Assembly: GCA_028023455.1 (NCBI GenBank)
Contig: JAQFVV010000073.1
Location: forward strand, 1,099,001-1,163,000
DNA length: 64,000 nucleotides
Direction: 5' to 3'
From: Epiperipatus broadwayi
Taxonomy: Eukaryota; Onychophora; Udeonychophora; Euonychophora; Peripatidae
Shown piece after piece: positions 13,841-26,069 of this stretch. Below the pieces are notes generated by a model. It was not told the DNA's origin and searched no databases. It worked only from the letters and a program-made list of their open reading frames with translations. A program made the translations under genes and the position numbers. Within the stretch, counting starts at the first letter, position 1. Each line of letters starts with the position of its first letter.

Positions 13841-13884
13841 CTTTCACTGATGATAGCAAATAGCTTGATATCATGATCTAAAAG
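13841..13884 (+). ncRNA. Hammerhead ribozyme, mutated GAAA box (A1 unit 5)
   Basis: The 5' side CUUUCA-CUGAUGA is intact. The GAAA box reads GAUA (A14 changed) and the stem I return strand is UAAAAG. Probably inactive. Confidence 0.7.
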
Positions 13885-14239
13885 TGGAATTAAAGTTAGA
13901 GATAGTGAATGCTTGCTCTGATGTTTATGTAAACATACGCTTGACGGTGTTTTTGGTAGAATGCCATCTGTTGACATAAATACAAGTGTTAGCAAGTTTT
14001 TAACTTGTTTTTTGTTTTTCATAAATGTACCTTTGAGGTCTTTCTAGCAATGATATATATTGCAGATGCTTCTACTATGTGGTGAAGCTGAACTGAGATC
14101 AGACCCATATAGCTATCTGGCTTGCTATGCTGAGTTTGAAGACATTACATATCTAAAAGGTTCACGCTTGCAAGCTGAATAGAAACTGTTTCATAAACGC
14201 TCAGAGTTTGTGTTTAGATCTAGTTTCTAAAATTCCTGT

Positions 14240-14283
14240 TTTTCACTGATGATAGCAAATAGCTTGAAATCATGATCTGAAAG
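14240..14283 (+). ncRNA. Hammerhead ribozyme, intact core (A1 unit 6)
   Basis: CUGAUGA, AGC/GCU stem II, GAAA, minimal stem III and UGAAAG are all present. Stem I pairs UUUUCA with UGAAAG (one G-U). It lies 399 bp after the previous unit, and the array ends about 87 bp downstream. Confidence 0.8.
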
Positions 14284-14370
14284 TGGAATTAAAGTTATAG
14301 TGAATGCTTGCTCTGACGTTTATGTAAGCATATGCTTGACGGTGTTTTTGGTAGAACGCCATATGTTGAT

Positions 14371-14376
14371 ATTATA

Positions 14377-14455
<79 letters not shown>
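14371..14455. repeat. (TA)n microsatellite bordering array A1
   Basis: About 85 bp of nearly pure TA starts where the last A1 monomer breaks off. Confidence 0.95.
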
Positions 14456-14456
<1 letters not shown>

Positions 14457-14900
14457 TGTGAATGTTTAGGTGGTTACTGGTTGGAATCTAATTACATCAT
14501 TATCCCAGATTAGCTTTAGGCACTATTTCACTTATTATTTCTAAATAATACATGGGCAATTTAAAAGTATTGCAGTTTGTAATGTTATAATTGACTATTT
14601 ATTAGTCTGCATTACAGTCACATATTTATTTTATGTTTAAAGAGGTTTATTTAAACTTCATTGTATCAATATTTTATACTCTGTAATTAAGTTGCAATCT
14701 TTAAGTCTCCATATATATTCAATGGACCATTAGTAAGAATGGATTTCCATTCTTGCTATTAAAAGGTGTGAAAGTTGCTTTGACAGCAGTGAGAAATATT
14801 GATTACTATATTTACTGTGAATGTTTAGGTGATTACTGGTTGGTATCTAATTTTTTATATATATATATATTGTGAATATTCAGATTAATCATCAAGGTAT
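14456..14900. repeat. Direct repeats flanking about 320 bp
   Basis: CTGTGAATGTTTAGGTG followed by TTACTGGTTGG occurs at 14456 and again at about 14815, 357 bp later. A weaker third start (TGTGAATATTCAG) lies near 14872. The outer copies abut short (TA)n runs. This could be a partial tandem of another repeat family, but no hammerhead core was found in it. Confidence 0.5.
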
Positions 14901-17900
14901 TTATGAAAAAAATAAATAAAGAAGTTTTTTGATCTTGTTGATTTTTCTTTTGCTTCATAGAAAGATAATGGAAGATCTTGGAAATATGGATTTAAATTGA
15001 TCACCATGGTAACCTAAAGCTTTTAAATAGAATTGTTTATTGTCAATTCTAGCTTTAAAATAATAAATTCTCTATAATCAAACTCAGGAAAAACATATAG
15101 GTAAATAAATAAATTTTGAAAACAATTTAGTATGATCTAAAAGTTTATTTAAATAGAATCGATATTATTTTACATATTTCATATATATTAATGCAGTCAT
15201 CATAGTAACATTATTACATATAATTCAATGTTTTTGTGTTATATATATTTGTTTATAAATTAATTTAAAAAAATATTATTATTAAAAAAATATATATGTG
15301 TAAATTATTTGTGTTTATAAAGTGAATAAAGGTTGTTATATCAATTTTGTATTTTGGTTTACAAATAATAGGAAAAATCTAATCGAATTTGGATTTAATT
15401 TTCATGTATCTTTTTCTCCAAACTTACATTACAAACCAAGCGAAAACTGCTGTAAAAATTTTGTTTGGTTTGAGCTTTATTCGAGTAGTATTCAGTGGTT
15501 GTTATGATACCAGAACGTCAGAAAGAGAACCTATAAAAAGCCACAAAAGACTAGAAGAGTAAGCTATCATCTTTTTGTGATTGCCACGGAAGGATGTATT
15601 TTCTATGTTCTTATAAATATAAGTTCTTCAATATTTTTTTTCAAACTGTTAAACAATAAAACATGAAAAAATAAACTTCAATTATCTGCCCATTCAATCA
15701 TTTGAAGGGCAGTTGCGAAGAATTTCCAAAGAATTTCCAAGGGAAAGGAAACAAAGTGTAAAAAAAATGTAAAAAAAAAAAGGAAACCTATGAAAAAAAA
15801 TGCTTTATATAAAATCGGCTATTTTAGTTTTAAAAACAAAGATATTTCTGGTTTAAAGTTTGGCGTATAACCACCGTTGGATTTGGATAAATATTGTGTC
15901 ACGAGCTAAGGAACACAGGATCAACTGGATTAATTTGCATCATAAAAAAATAAAAAGGCTAATTAAATTGCACTCTCCTCTCTGAAAAGGAAAAGGGACT
16001 GTTAGTGAAGCATTATAAAGTTCGAATTATTATTTCTGAGAAATAAACTTCTCTTTGCGTCATAAAAACGGAGGATAAGTCAATGGACAAATAAATAGTG
16101 AAAATGGACACTCTAAAAATGTGCGTGTATTATTTTTTTTTACATGTATTTAAAAAGGATGTGTATTTTATTTAAATTATCTTTAAGAGTAATATAATTT
16201 ATTAAATGAAAATGATCGGAGAGATTCAAATATATCATATGATTTCATATTCATTTATCGGTTATTATTTTGATAAACAAATAGACTTCAATTTCATCCT
16301 ATTTCATATCTTTGGTATCTGTTATATATAAATTTTTCAGTAAAATATCCAAAAGTCTCTCCATTCATTCATTCATTTTTTTTTATGTCGTTATTGTTTT
16401 CGCAGCACATCTTAGAAATACACATAGTAATTTTATCATTTTTATTTATTCAATCAATCTGAAATATAAATTAATTTCCTATGTATTTTGTTATTAATCT
16501 TGCCAATTTTCTTTCATATAATCAAATAAATTGAGTGATTCAAATTTCAAGACTCCCTTAATTTTTTTTTACTATTTGGATTGCATAAGATGACGTAGCT
16601 ATTTAAATGACAAGGTTCAAACTCAGCTTGGTAAGTGAGCTAGAATATAAGATATGGTATGTTTTGCATATTAGTATTTTATTCCCATGTGAATTTTATA
16701 TTTATATTTGCATTCGAATATTATATATATTATCATTTATCTTAGTTAATATTACAAAGTCAATCATTTCTATGTTTGTCTGATTCCGTCATAAAAATCT
16801 AAATAGATCGTACTTTATCATTGGTTCAGAATAACTAGTCTCAGATATTTTTAAAATTTCTCTAGAATAAAGAGTACAAACTTTGTTGAATAGTTTACTT
16901 GAATATTATCTTTAAATTGGGATAAATCTAAATTATAATCATATATTTTAATTATTGCCAACCAATTTTATATTCATTTATTTGAAGGTTTAAATAGATG
17001 ATATTTATTATTATAGGTCGATGGACATCCAATGGAAACTTAACATATCTTTTATATAATATGATTGGACATTATAAAGATAGAAAATGAGCTAATAGAG
17101 TGTTGATAATAAATTCTAGTGAAGTATTCTATTTTAACACATAAACGAAGCAATAATTAAGTATCACTTTATTGGAAGATATGAATAAATTATTTATATA
17201 TTACTTTATAGCTTCTTAGTAAACTAGATGTAGATTAATTTGTTTAACTTTTAAAGGAGTGCATAAGTTTTCAAAGTGTTTATAAAATGATATAAAAACT
17301 AGTTGATGTCAATAGAAAATTATTAATTAAAGATTGGAGTAGAAAGAATTGTGTATCGCTTATTGACACGAATGTTTATACTTTCTATTTAGTGTTTATT
17401 AAACTAGATATATATTTGAGTCAAGTATTATTTTATTTTGATATTTAAATAGTGTCTATATGTAAAAATGTTTTGCAAAATACAATTATAGGTATTTAGA
17501 AGCTTATCCGTTAAGATAAAATGTAGCATCATTAAATAATGAAGTAGATTTAAATTACTACAATAATAATAGGTTAATAAAATATATATTGGAATCTGCT
17601 TTAGTTATTAATTGGATATGATTTTTATTAGATTGCTAATCAAGTAGTTAACCTAATCATATATTATTGTTTAGGGCGATGATATGCTAGTTCACTGCTC
17701 ATTGCAGTTTATGTTGTAATTGTGATGGATTTGTTGATGTCTGGAGCAGATAATCTCATTATTCTTTCGTTTCACATATAGCTTAAACAAATTAGACTTT
17801 AAGAGAGATTATTTGTGCTTTGTGATGGTTTATTACATAATAATAGACCCGATTGAGCTAGACTAGATTAATTTAAATTAGATTTTAGATTTTTTTATCA

Positions 17901-17930
17901 GATCAGATTGATCATTCTAACCATCACCTG
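14901..17930. other. A+T-rich DNA, no gene seen
   Basis: No supported coding region. The segment 15400-15545 contains, on the minus strand, a stretch resembling 34860-34960. Near 15513 it has AGAACGTCAGAAAGAG, which looks like the tail of a decayed PLE-type repeat. Its identity is uncertain. Confidence 0.45.
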
Positions 17931-17933
17931 CAT

Positions 17934-18031
17934 TCATCAATTCAATCAGTTACAAAATGGCACCAACGTTTGGGGCCTTCTTTCTTCAATTTAAATGGAA
18001 TACAGCAATCATCAATTCCATCAGTTACAAT
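17934..18031 (+). repeat. Direct repeat around a primer-binding-site-like motif
   Basis: ATCAATTC-A/C-ATCAGTTACAA occurs at about 17937 and again about 75 bp downstream. The first copy is followed within a few bases by TGGCACCAACGTTTGGGGCC, which resembles the tRNA primer binding site after the 5' LTR of many LTR retrotransposons. A collapsed LTR element is one reading, but no gag-pol remnant supports it. Confidence 0.3.
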
Positions 18032-18086
18032 ATATATATATATAAATTTATAAATAAATATTTGAAAATACAGTAATTAAAAGTTT

Positions 18087-18206
18087 ATAAAAATTATATG
18101 TATAACCGTAACTTAGAAGCACTTTCAACTACCTTGTAGCTTTGTCAACTATCACTTTTTTAAAAAAAAAGCACTTCTAAGTTACGGTTATACATATAAT
18201 TTTTAT
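18087..18206. repeat. Inverted repeat, 33-bp perfect arms
   Basis: Bases 18087-18119 (containing TATAACCGTAACTTAG) are the reverse complement of 18174-18206. The spacer is about 54 bp. The spacer and right arm resemble 4655-4722 on the other strand, so this is a repeat copy that has acquired an inverted end. Confidence 0.7.
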
Positions 18207-20732
18207 TATTTATATATATAAAGATTGTGAAATCTATCTTTGGGCTAGCATATAGAAAACCATGATATAAATATAGGGTCTTGGTATATTAATAAATATA
18301 GTCATAATTTTTCAAATGCATACAGACACATACATATCTCTAGATATACAATGAGAAATGCTGTACTTCTATTAATCGTATCTTGCTGTATAATGCCTGC
18401 ATGTGTTATTCCACATATAATGTATAATTATTGTTTTTCTTTTATTTATTGATTAATTTTGATTTATTCATAAACATATTAAAATTCAACTCATTTCTTA
18501 TCTTTGCACACAATCCAGTTCCAATTCTAATGCATTTATTATATTTGATATTTTATGTGTATTGTAGTTTATGTATAGTATATGTGCTAAATTTACCTTA
18601 AGTTTGCATGTCTTAGTCCATTTTAATTCTTTAGATAATCATTATTTAGTTAATTTTAGGGTCTCATGTCTCTTCCTGTTTGAAGCTGGCTTGCATATTA
18701 AATTAGAATCATGTCTAATCTCAGAAATGTCATTCATAGGACATTGAACTATAGAGTACTAGTAACTAGGTTGAAGCTTAGTCAGGCCTGGGATCTAACC
18801 ATCCCATTTTGGTCATCTTTAGTGTATTTTACTTGGACTCTGATTTCTGTTATGGAAGTGTACAAATCTGACAATTGCAATATATGTATAAAGTGTATTT
18901 ATATAGATAAAATATAAATCATTATCCAAAATAGGTTCATTTACAAACATGCCCTACACAAATTGCATTAAAAATTATATTATATATTATTATATTTTTT
19001 AATAAATAAAAGAAATCTTGCATCAGAAGTAATATTTTAATATGTTAAAAATATTATATTTAAAACTGTATATATTTTATCCCATCTATAAATTAATTTC
19101 AATAATTCTGAATTTTAATGAAAATGTCAGTCCATTTTTTTTCTATGAAAAAAAATTTAATGTAGAAATTTAGAAAAATAGCTCAAAAACTAAAAATTGT
19201 TTTTCCATGTTAAAGATCTCATTTCAAACTACATAAAATTGACTATTAAATGACATACAATGAGTATGTCATGCTTAGAAGTGCAGTGCTAAGATAAACC
19301 ATTAAAATAAAAAGTTTGGCTTATAAAAAATAGCAAGAAGAAAATGTTTCCATTTTATTTTTTTAATCTGATATCAATAAATTTTTAAAACAGGCAAAAC
19401 TCGCTATATGTATTGCCACTCATCATGTGATGTTTATTGGCTTAAAATACATTTTTACTTGATTAATTTTCTTCTTAAATATTAGCCTAATTCAATAAAA
19501 TCTAAATGTCAATGTCACATACTTATTTAAAAACAAATATTAATAATTTTACAAAAAAGATAATACTAAATATAAAACTCATTTTATTTCCATGACAAAT
19601 AATAATTAAAGCAATTTAGTTGCATATTTTCACTTTTGCACAAATGAGCCTTTTTTTTTATTTTTTCTTATTGATTCCAAATAATCCTGTCATTAAGATT
19701 ATATATTGTTGACTCAAGCATCAGTGAATGGCTGGTTCAATTAAAAATTTAATATAGTAGAATTTTTAATAGGCTAAACATAAGAAGCATGCTTAAGTAC
19801 AATCTTAAATTGTATAGTAATTTACTAAGACCATACATGTTATTATCTAGTCTAGAATATAAATGTGATCCATGTTACATTTTATTTTAGCAGAATTATG
19901 CTGTAAAAATTCTATTGAAATTAATGCTTTAAGTAAATAAAAAGGCTCAATAGATTTAATAAAAAAATATTAGACTTAACTGTTTAATAATAAATTATTC
20001 ATTTAAAAACAGATTTACGAACTATAGCATTTGAAATAAATGTTATTAATAATCTAAATTCTGAGTGTGAAAGAATAAGCAATATATAGTCATAGGATTA
20101 GATATTTAGAACAGTTGGCATAATAAACTAATATATTTTATTGTAAATAATCAGTTTAATGGATCTTGTTTAAATAGCAGTTTGCTTAGATATTATATAT
20201 TTAATTAGGAATAAAAACCTTAATGAAAATGTTATAATGAAATAAATAATGAAATGGAATATATGAGATCATTAGTAATTTTTGTAGGACCAGGGTATGT
20301 TGTGTGATACTTATTAAATATATTTTTAATATGTATCAGAGTTGACAGATAAGGTAAAATAATCTGTCTAGATAAACTTTTTAATGTTTTTGAATTTAGA
20401 TAAAATTAATAATTTTAGGGCATAGCATAATACAAATTCCAACCAATGCCCAAGCTTAAATATAAAGTTGGTTGATACTTCTACATAAAAAGGGAATGTA
20501 AACTTATATCCTTAAGACCAGGAGGATTAATATATGGATCTCAATTTTATTATTAATAGTTAAATATTAGAAGAATCATGTAATTTATCAATGATTTTAA
20601 AAGGCCTATCATATGTGGATTAGATGTATGACCATTAGTATTTCAACTATTTAATGTTGATTAATAGTACTTTTTTCATACTGTATTTATAATGTCAAAA
20701 GATATTTAAAGCACATGGATAGTCAACCATTG
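18207..20732. other. A+T-rich DNA, no gene seen
   Basis: No repeat or coding segment could be supported here. The 68-codon frame at 18711-18917 shows no family resemblance. Confidence 0.5.
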
Positions 20733-20835
20733 TTAGCTGAGAGGTCAGCACAGCTTCCCTGCAAGCAAGTAGTTGGTTGCAGATGATTGGTGCGGGTTTG
20801 CCTCCTGGCCATTACTATGACATATAAAAAAAGAA
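20733..20835 (+). mobile_element. tRNA-derived SINE, diverged copy
   Basis: An A-box-like TTAGCTGAGAGG and a degenerate B box (GGGTTTGCCTCC) lie about 55 bp apart, followed by CATATAAAAAAAG. The sequence matches the better-preserved copy at 39846-39942 over its whole length. Such RNA polymerase III promoter boxes plus a short A-rich end define a SINE head. The B box has lost the usual GGTTCG, so this copy is older. Confidence 0.65.
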
Positions 20836-22639
20836 AATATTCTCATATTTAAAGTATATATTTTTTATTCAACCCATAAAAGTGTTAACATTTTAAATCT
20901 TGACTTCTGTTTATTGACAAAGAAAGACACCGAGGCCACTTATACCATAGATATTATAGTGTCAAGTAATAGTATCTAATAATTATCTATATACATACAG
21001 CAACATACAAATTTGATATAATAATGTATAAAAATGTAAATAAATCATGTGATATTAATCAGATAAATAGATTTTAGCTACTGTATACACACCTTATTTA
21101 TTTATTGTTTTCTTTACTAAATCTCAATTAGTGAAATATTTTGGTGGAAAAGATTTTTATCATGATAAGCAAGATTGTTAATTGTCATTAAATGCAATTT
21201 TAATAAATTTTAATGTTGAAATTATTTGTAACAGTATCTTTTTTTGCCAACAAGTAAAGGTCAAGACTTGATAAATACTTCCATATTAACTTTGGAGTTG
21301 GAATAGAATCAGGTGACAATCATAATCTTTGACTAACTGCCTACGAAACGTTTTGTTGCTAATTTTCCTTAAATTATCAGTCATTATCAAACAATGTTGC
21401 TGTAATACTCTGTGTACAAAAATCTGGTAATAATATGAGGGTCAGAAATTACATAACACTTCAACATTTCTATCAACCATTTCAATATATGCTTATACAT
21501 ATATGTTATTTAAATTATTTTAATTTTTTTTTATATTAAACCTTTCTACAACAAAAAATACCTAAAAATATTTTTTTTAAAAAAAGTTAAACATTAGTTT
21601 TTTTATTTACTGTTTTCTTTATGGTTATTTTCTGTAAACAAATCTATATTTTGTTGTAATAATTATTTTTTAAAAAAAATGAATTATTTGATATTAATAA
21701 TATTTTATTTTAATTTTTTATATTTATTTTATATATACATATATTGTAAAATGTCTTGTTTTTTAACTTATAATGTTACTACTAATAATTATTTAATTTT
21801 GTATAATAAAAATTACAAATACATATTCGTCTATTGGATAATATATTTTTCATTTGAATCTTTATTGTTTACTATATATATCTTCTATATTTTTTCTTTA
21901 TTTTTTATTGTTAATATAGTTTTGCCAACTTTGCATTTTTATCTTCAAATGTATAATTTTTTCTTTAGTGTATATAAATATAAGAAACTTTTTTTCTACT
22001 CTCTATTAGTTTTGTTTTAATCTTTGTTTATACTATGTATTTATTCATAGGTAACATTATTTACAATTTTATATGTTCCATTAATCTTATTTTTGAAAAC
22101 CATTTATACAATCACTGCTTTTTTTATTAAAAGTCATTAGTCATATTATAATCTAGATATTTAATGGGTTATAATCTTTGGCCGTATAATAAATTATTAA
22201 TGACCAATGCAGATGTTAAATATAAATGTGGAAAGTTATGTAATGAAGCATTTTTTCTCTAAATATCAAATGCACTTACAATTAATGTATAATAGAGACT
22301 ATTACATATATGTTTTCTATACTAAGGTGATTGAATTAATTACAAAAGCAAGTTAGGTTAAATTCAAATTCTTAGACAAATAATGAGTTAGTGCAAAAAA
22401 TTCTAACGAAAATTTAAATTACACTTGAGATTTGATTGACTTTATTATCTACTAATGAGTTCACAATTTTATGGATGTCAACACTGATGCTGAATATGAT
22501 TTAAGAACATCAACTGATAATTCGTTTGATTTAAACTCCAGATTTTGCAGTTGTTAAATAAATATAATTCTAGTAAATGTGAGATATGCATAAGATTATT
22601 AGAAATTTAAAATATTTGTTTTATTTGAATACAAGTATA
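20836..22639. other. A+T-rich DNA, no gene seen
   Basis: The 113-codon frame at 21679-22020 is almost entirely F, I, L, Y and N, as expected of chance translation of T-rich DNA. Nothing else stands out. Confidence 0.5.
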
Positions 22640-22829
22640 ATATATATACTCAACTTTAGATGTAATTAGAAGGGATTTGAACACAGACTTTCATATTCCC
22701 TTCAGCTATTCATTCCATTTTATATAACTTATACGCATGACCACTAACATGTGAATAAGATAAATGATCTCCCATATATGTATTTTGTGTTCAACCAGCA
22801 CTCATCAGTTTATCCAGATCATCATCCCC

Positions 22830-22840
<11 letters not shown>
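22640..22840 (-). mobile_element. Family-B retrozyme, minus-strand arm (left half)
   Basis: On the minus strand this matches family-B monomers: the hammerhead segment, then the ...ATGTGGTCATGCGTAT... stretch and a CTGAAGGGAATATG... stretch near the outer edge. Its plus-strand counterpart lies 7.6 kb away at 30457-30655, beyond PLE1. The two look like halves of one inverted array split by the PLE1 insertion. Confidence 0.6.
22771..22815 (-). ncRNA. Decayed family-B hammerhead
   Basis: CUGAUGA is intact. Stem II has a mismatch (GUGCU against AACAC), and the GAAA box is preceded by A in place of G12. Likely inactive. Confidence 0.6.

Positions 22841-22876
<36 letters not shown>
22832..22876. 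repeat. (TA)n microsatellite
   Basis: A pure AT tract lies between the family-B arm and the foldback. Confidence 0.95.
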
Positions 22877-22879
<3 letters not shown>

Positions 22880-23226
22880 ACCATTAATACAAATGTACAG
22901 AAAATAAAACTTGCATTACCATCATTCAATCTTTTTAAATTTCCCACAATTCTGTTGTTTTTATATTAGCTGATTGTCTATTCATTAAACCATCTCTATT
23001 CCTAGATATCATCATTGCCTCTTAATTTTTTGTTTTTCATTACATCTTTCAATTTGATATAATGAAAAATGAAAAATTAAGGAGGCAATGTGATATCTAG
23101 GAATAGAGATGGTTTAATGAATAGACAATCGCCTATTATAAAACAACAGAATTGTGGGAAATTTGAAAGAATTGAATGATGGGTAATACAAGTTTTTATT
23201 TTCTGTACATTTGTACTAATGGTTGA
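22877..23226. repeat. Foldback element, arms about 165 bp, 17-bp spacer
   Basis: Bases 22877-23042 and 23060-23226 are reverse complements with few mismatches. For example, TCAACCATTA...ACAAATGTACAG at the left returns as CTGTACATTTGT...TAATGGTTGA at the right. The left edge meets (TA)n. No ORF or hammerhead core is present. It could be a minimal inverted dimer of another non-autonomous element. Confidence 0.8.
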
Positions 23227-23327
23227 TAAAGATTGTCGCTCAAACAATCAAAAGTACTTCCAGTAAAAAATATATTATTTAATTTTGAATACTGTGTTAA
23301 ATAAATTTGTTTGAATTATTATTATAT

Positions 23328-23361
23328 GTATTAAAAATACAGACATTTAATGGTTCTAGTT

Positions 23362-23426
<65 letters not shown>

Positions 23427-23468
23427 TTAAAAATACATACATTTATATGGTTCTAGTTATATATATAA
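23328..23468. repeat. 42-bp direct repeat split by (TA)n, left edge of PLE1
   Basis: GTATTAAAAATACA followed by a TGGTTCTAGTTATATATATA end occurs at 23328-23370 and 23424-23468, with about 60 bp of TA between. PLE1 sequence begins immediately after the second copy. Confidence 0.7.
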
Positions 23469-23566
23469 AACCAAAACTGTCTAACACTATACTAGCAAAA
23501 AATAAAAATGCAAAACCATAAAACAATACAGTACTAGATTAAATTCAAAATTTTACCAAAATCCTT

Positions 23567-23612
23567 ACACAACCATGGTTTCATCTACTACAAATAGACC
23601 TTCTCAAGTGAA
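23567..23612 (-). ncRNA. Variant hammerhead in the 3' pLTR of PLE1 (minus copy)
   Basis: On the minus strand, downstream of the ORF: stem I CAC/GUG plus a short extension, core UUGAGAAG, stem II GUCUA/UAGAU, GAAA, and minimal stem III ACC..GGU followed by U. Layout and position match PLE hammerheads, but the first box is UUGANAAG, not CUGANGA. Activity is not shown. Confidence 0.6.
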
Positions 23613-23668
23613 AATCAACCTAAAGGAAAACATATATATATATACAAACAAACAAACCTTCCCATAAT

Positions 23669-26069
23669 TCATTTCAAACTCCACCTTCCCTTAATATCAA
23701 AAGAAGTCTTCATAAGATTGATAGCCTCAGAATCAAGGAGTTTTATCATCAAAGTCTCCTTTATTCTTCTTTTTAACTCATTCTTTTCATAAAAAATCCG
23801 ATCTCGAAGCATTGTTAAACAATATTCTATGACCTGTATTCAATTCATGAATATATAAAGCTGAGTTAAGATACCTATGTTTAACTCTACTTATATGAAC
23901 CTTAACCCTTTCATTAAGGCTAAATTTACTCTGGCCTACATAAAATTTACCACAACTACATGGAATTTTATAAACAATACCAGGAATAGACCTACTATCA
24001 ATAGACTGCTTTGAACCATTAAGTAATGAATTCAAATCAGAACCTTTCCTCCATGCAACCTTCTTTCCACCTAACAAATGACTATTCCTATAAACCAAAT
24101 TATAAATTGATGCTTTAAATGGTAAAGACATATAATCATCATCCTTACCAACAAAATTCTTATCATCCAAATCACGACTATAAACATTATTATTAAATAC
24201 CACTTTTTTAATAAAATCATGACTATAACCCAATTCTACATATTCAGCAGCAAATTGACTTTTTTGAATATCAGCATCATTATTAAAATTATTAAGCCTT
24301 CTATTCCGACAACAAAAATTCAACAAAGACATTTTTTTATGTATAAAAGGCTGATAACTATCAGGCCTAATCATATTTCTCAAATTTTTAGGTTTTATAA
24401 AATGACTACAAAACAAAACATCATTAACCTTCTCAACATTTAAATCTAAAAACTTTAATTTTACAAAATCAAAACCACCCCCCTCAATTGTAAACTTAAT
24501 ACTAGAATCAAAACCATTCAATCCACATAAAAACTCTTCTAATTTCTCTTTCTGAATAACAAACAAACAATCATCAACATACCTAACAAATAATTTAATA
24601 GAACCTGAAAACATATTAATAATACTACACTCCAAATAATCAATATAGACAGCACACATCAATGGAGAAATGACATAACCAATAACCCAACCTTCTCTAA
24701 TCTTATAAAACACATCATTAGACATAAAATACATTGAATCCTCTAACAGCAAAAGCAAATCATGAAAAACCTTAATCTTATCTGCAGAAAAACATTCTAA
24801 TTTTTTTAAAATTGAAAGAAAAACATCAATACTTTTTAATCTATTAACCGATTGGTACATATTTTCAATGTCTAAACTACCAAAAACACAATCATCATCC
24901 AAAACAAAACCATTTATTTTCTTAAAAGCTTCAAAGGAAGAAGAAACACAAAATTGACCCAGTTTTATATAATCCTTAAAATATCTTATAATAAATTTTG
25001 ATATTTTATCAACAATTCCTCCTGTAAAATCAAAAATACATCTCAAAGGAAAATTATCTTTATGAGACTTCAAATTAAAGAAAACCTTTGGAGCCACAAA
25101 ATCACTAGGGTAACAATTTAAATAAGTAGCTCTATCAAAAATCTTTTTATTTTCCATAACTTTCATAATCTTAATTAATTTAGATTTTATTTTTTTACCA
25201 GGATCAGAATCTAAAATAGCATATTTTCCATTATTTAATTCTAAAGAAACTTTACTTTTAAAATCAATATTATTTAACAATACAAACCGGCCACCTTTAT
25301 CTTCTTTTAATAATACAACATCATTGGCTTTCAATCTTTTTTTAACAAAACTAATTTCCTTAGGGGCAAAAACAAATTTTTCTCTTTTAAGTAATTGACT
25401 ATTCAAAATAACCTGTAAAGACATTTTATTTTCATCAGAAATATTACTACTACTTTCAATTGCAGAAACAAAATCAAAAATTAAACTTCTATTAGCAAAC
25501 GGAACAAAGCCAGGACCCTTAGCTAAAATAGCCAAATCAGATACATTCAAAATATAATTTGACAAATTTAAAACAGATGAAGCATCAGGCCTATTTTTAT
25601 AAGACCCAAATCTAAACTCTTTTCCTTTCACAAAACTTTTATTTTCAGCCTTTCCAATCAACCATTTAAATTTCTTGAAATACTTATTATTATAAGTGAT
25701 TTCACACTTACTCCTAAACCACTTTAAAAAAGAATTTAAAACAGAATAATTAAAATTCCTTCTAAAATCCAACTTTCTTCTAAACATTCTATAACTATCA
25801 ATTAAATTAGATAAACTACTCATAATCTGTATAATAAATTGTTTAAGAATAAATCTTTTAAAATTTAGAATAAAATCACAATTAGAAAATAAAACCAATT
25901 TCCTATCCAATTTAATATTACATGAATTAGGAAACACATTGCAAAACCTACAAGACTTAAGAAAATTAACCTGAGCCTTTAAAGATTCAATTCTATTAGA
26001 CATATTAATTAACTTTTTTATTTCTAAAATTTCTACACAAGAAAAATTATCATACAAAATCTGCCACAT
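23669..26069 (-). CDS. PLE1 reverse transcriptase/GIY-YIG endonuclease (3'-frameshifted)
   Basis: The open frame runs from 26069 to 23787 (760 codons). The matching copy shows the original stop at 23669-23671. PLE RT motifs appear in order: KEDKGG near residue 256, KSHKDNFPLR near 334-343, LDIENMYQSV near 399-408, ISPLMCAVYID near 467-477, and catalytic YVDD at 497-500. A GIY-YIG nuclease follows: GIVY at 697, a CxC finger at 704-706, FYVG at 709, catalytic-type Arg 721 and Glu 742. The protein would reverse-transcribe the element RNA and nick target DNA. Near 23795-23815 a GTT is replaced by AGATCGG, a net gain of 4 bases. This shifts the frame and removes about the last 48 residues, including the conserved NLMKTSFD segment. 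The copy is nearly intact but probably dead as drawn. Confidence 0.9.

Larger units (their letters stand above)
12440..14370. mobile_element. Retrozyme-like array A1 (about 397-bp monomers)
   Basis: About five copies of a 396-399-bp monomer are arranged as minus-strand units (12440 to about 13447) followed directly by plus-strand units (13448-14370). The right side runs into a long (TA)n tract. Every monomer carries one type I hammerhead ribozyme on its sense strand. CUGAUGA boxes recur at 399/396-bp spacing in the minus half and 399/399 bp in the plus half. Tandem monomers of a few hundred bp with one HHR each are the hallmark of animal retrozymes, non-coding retroelements thought to propagate through circular RNA. 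Short open frames inside are repeats of one another and are not genes. Units look only a few percent diverged, so the insertion is fairly recent. Confidence 0.85.

Noticed and set aside
12444-14022. Several similar 62-72 codon frames sharing a KNLLMLVFMSTDG-like sequence
   Set aside because: They are the same stretch of the A1 monomer read repeatedly, antisense to the hammerhead strand. They are absent as an open frame from A2 and carry no codon bias, so they are not genes.
12440-14370. Regularly spaced repeats as a CRISPR array
   Set aside because: Units are about 400 bp tandem monomers on both strands in eukaryotic DNA, with no short direct repeats and unique spacers.
21679-22020. 113-codon plus-strand frame rich in F, I, Y and L, membrane-like
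   Set aside because: The composition is what T-rich random DNA gives. There is no motif, and the neighbouring DNA has the same composition.
24219-24443. 74-codon plus-strand frame, and similar frames antisense to PLE1
   Set aside because: Antisense shadows of the PLE1 ORF and pLTR.
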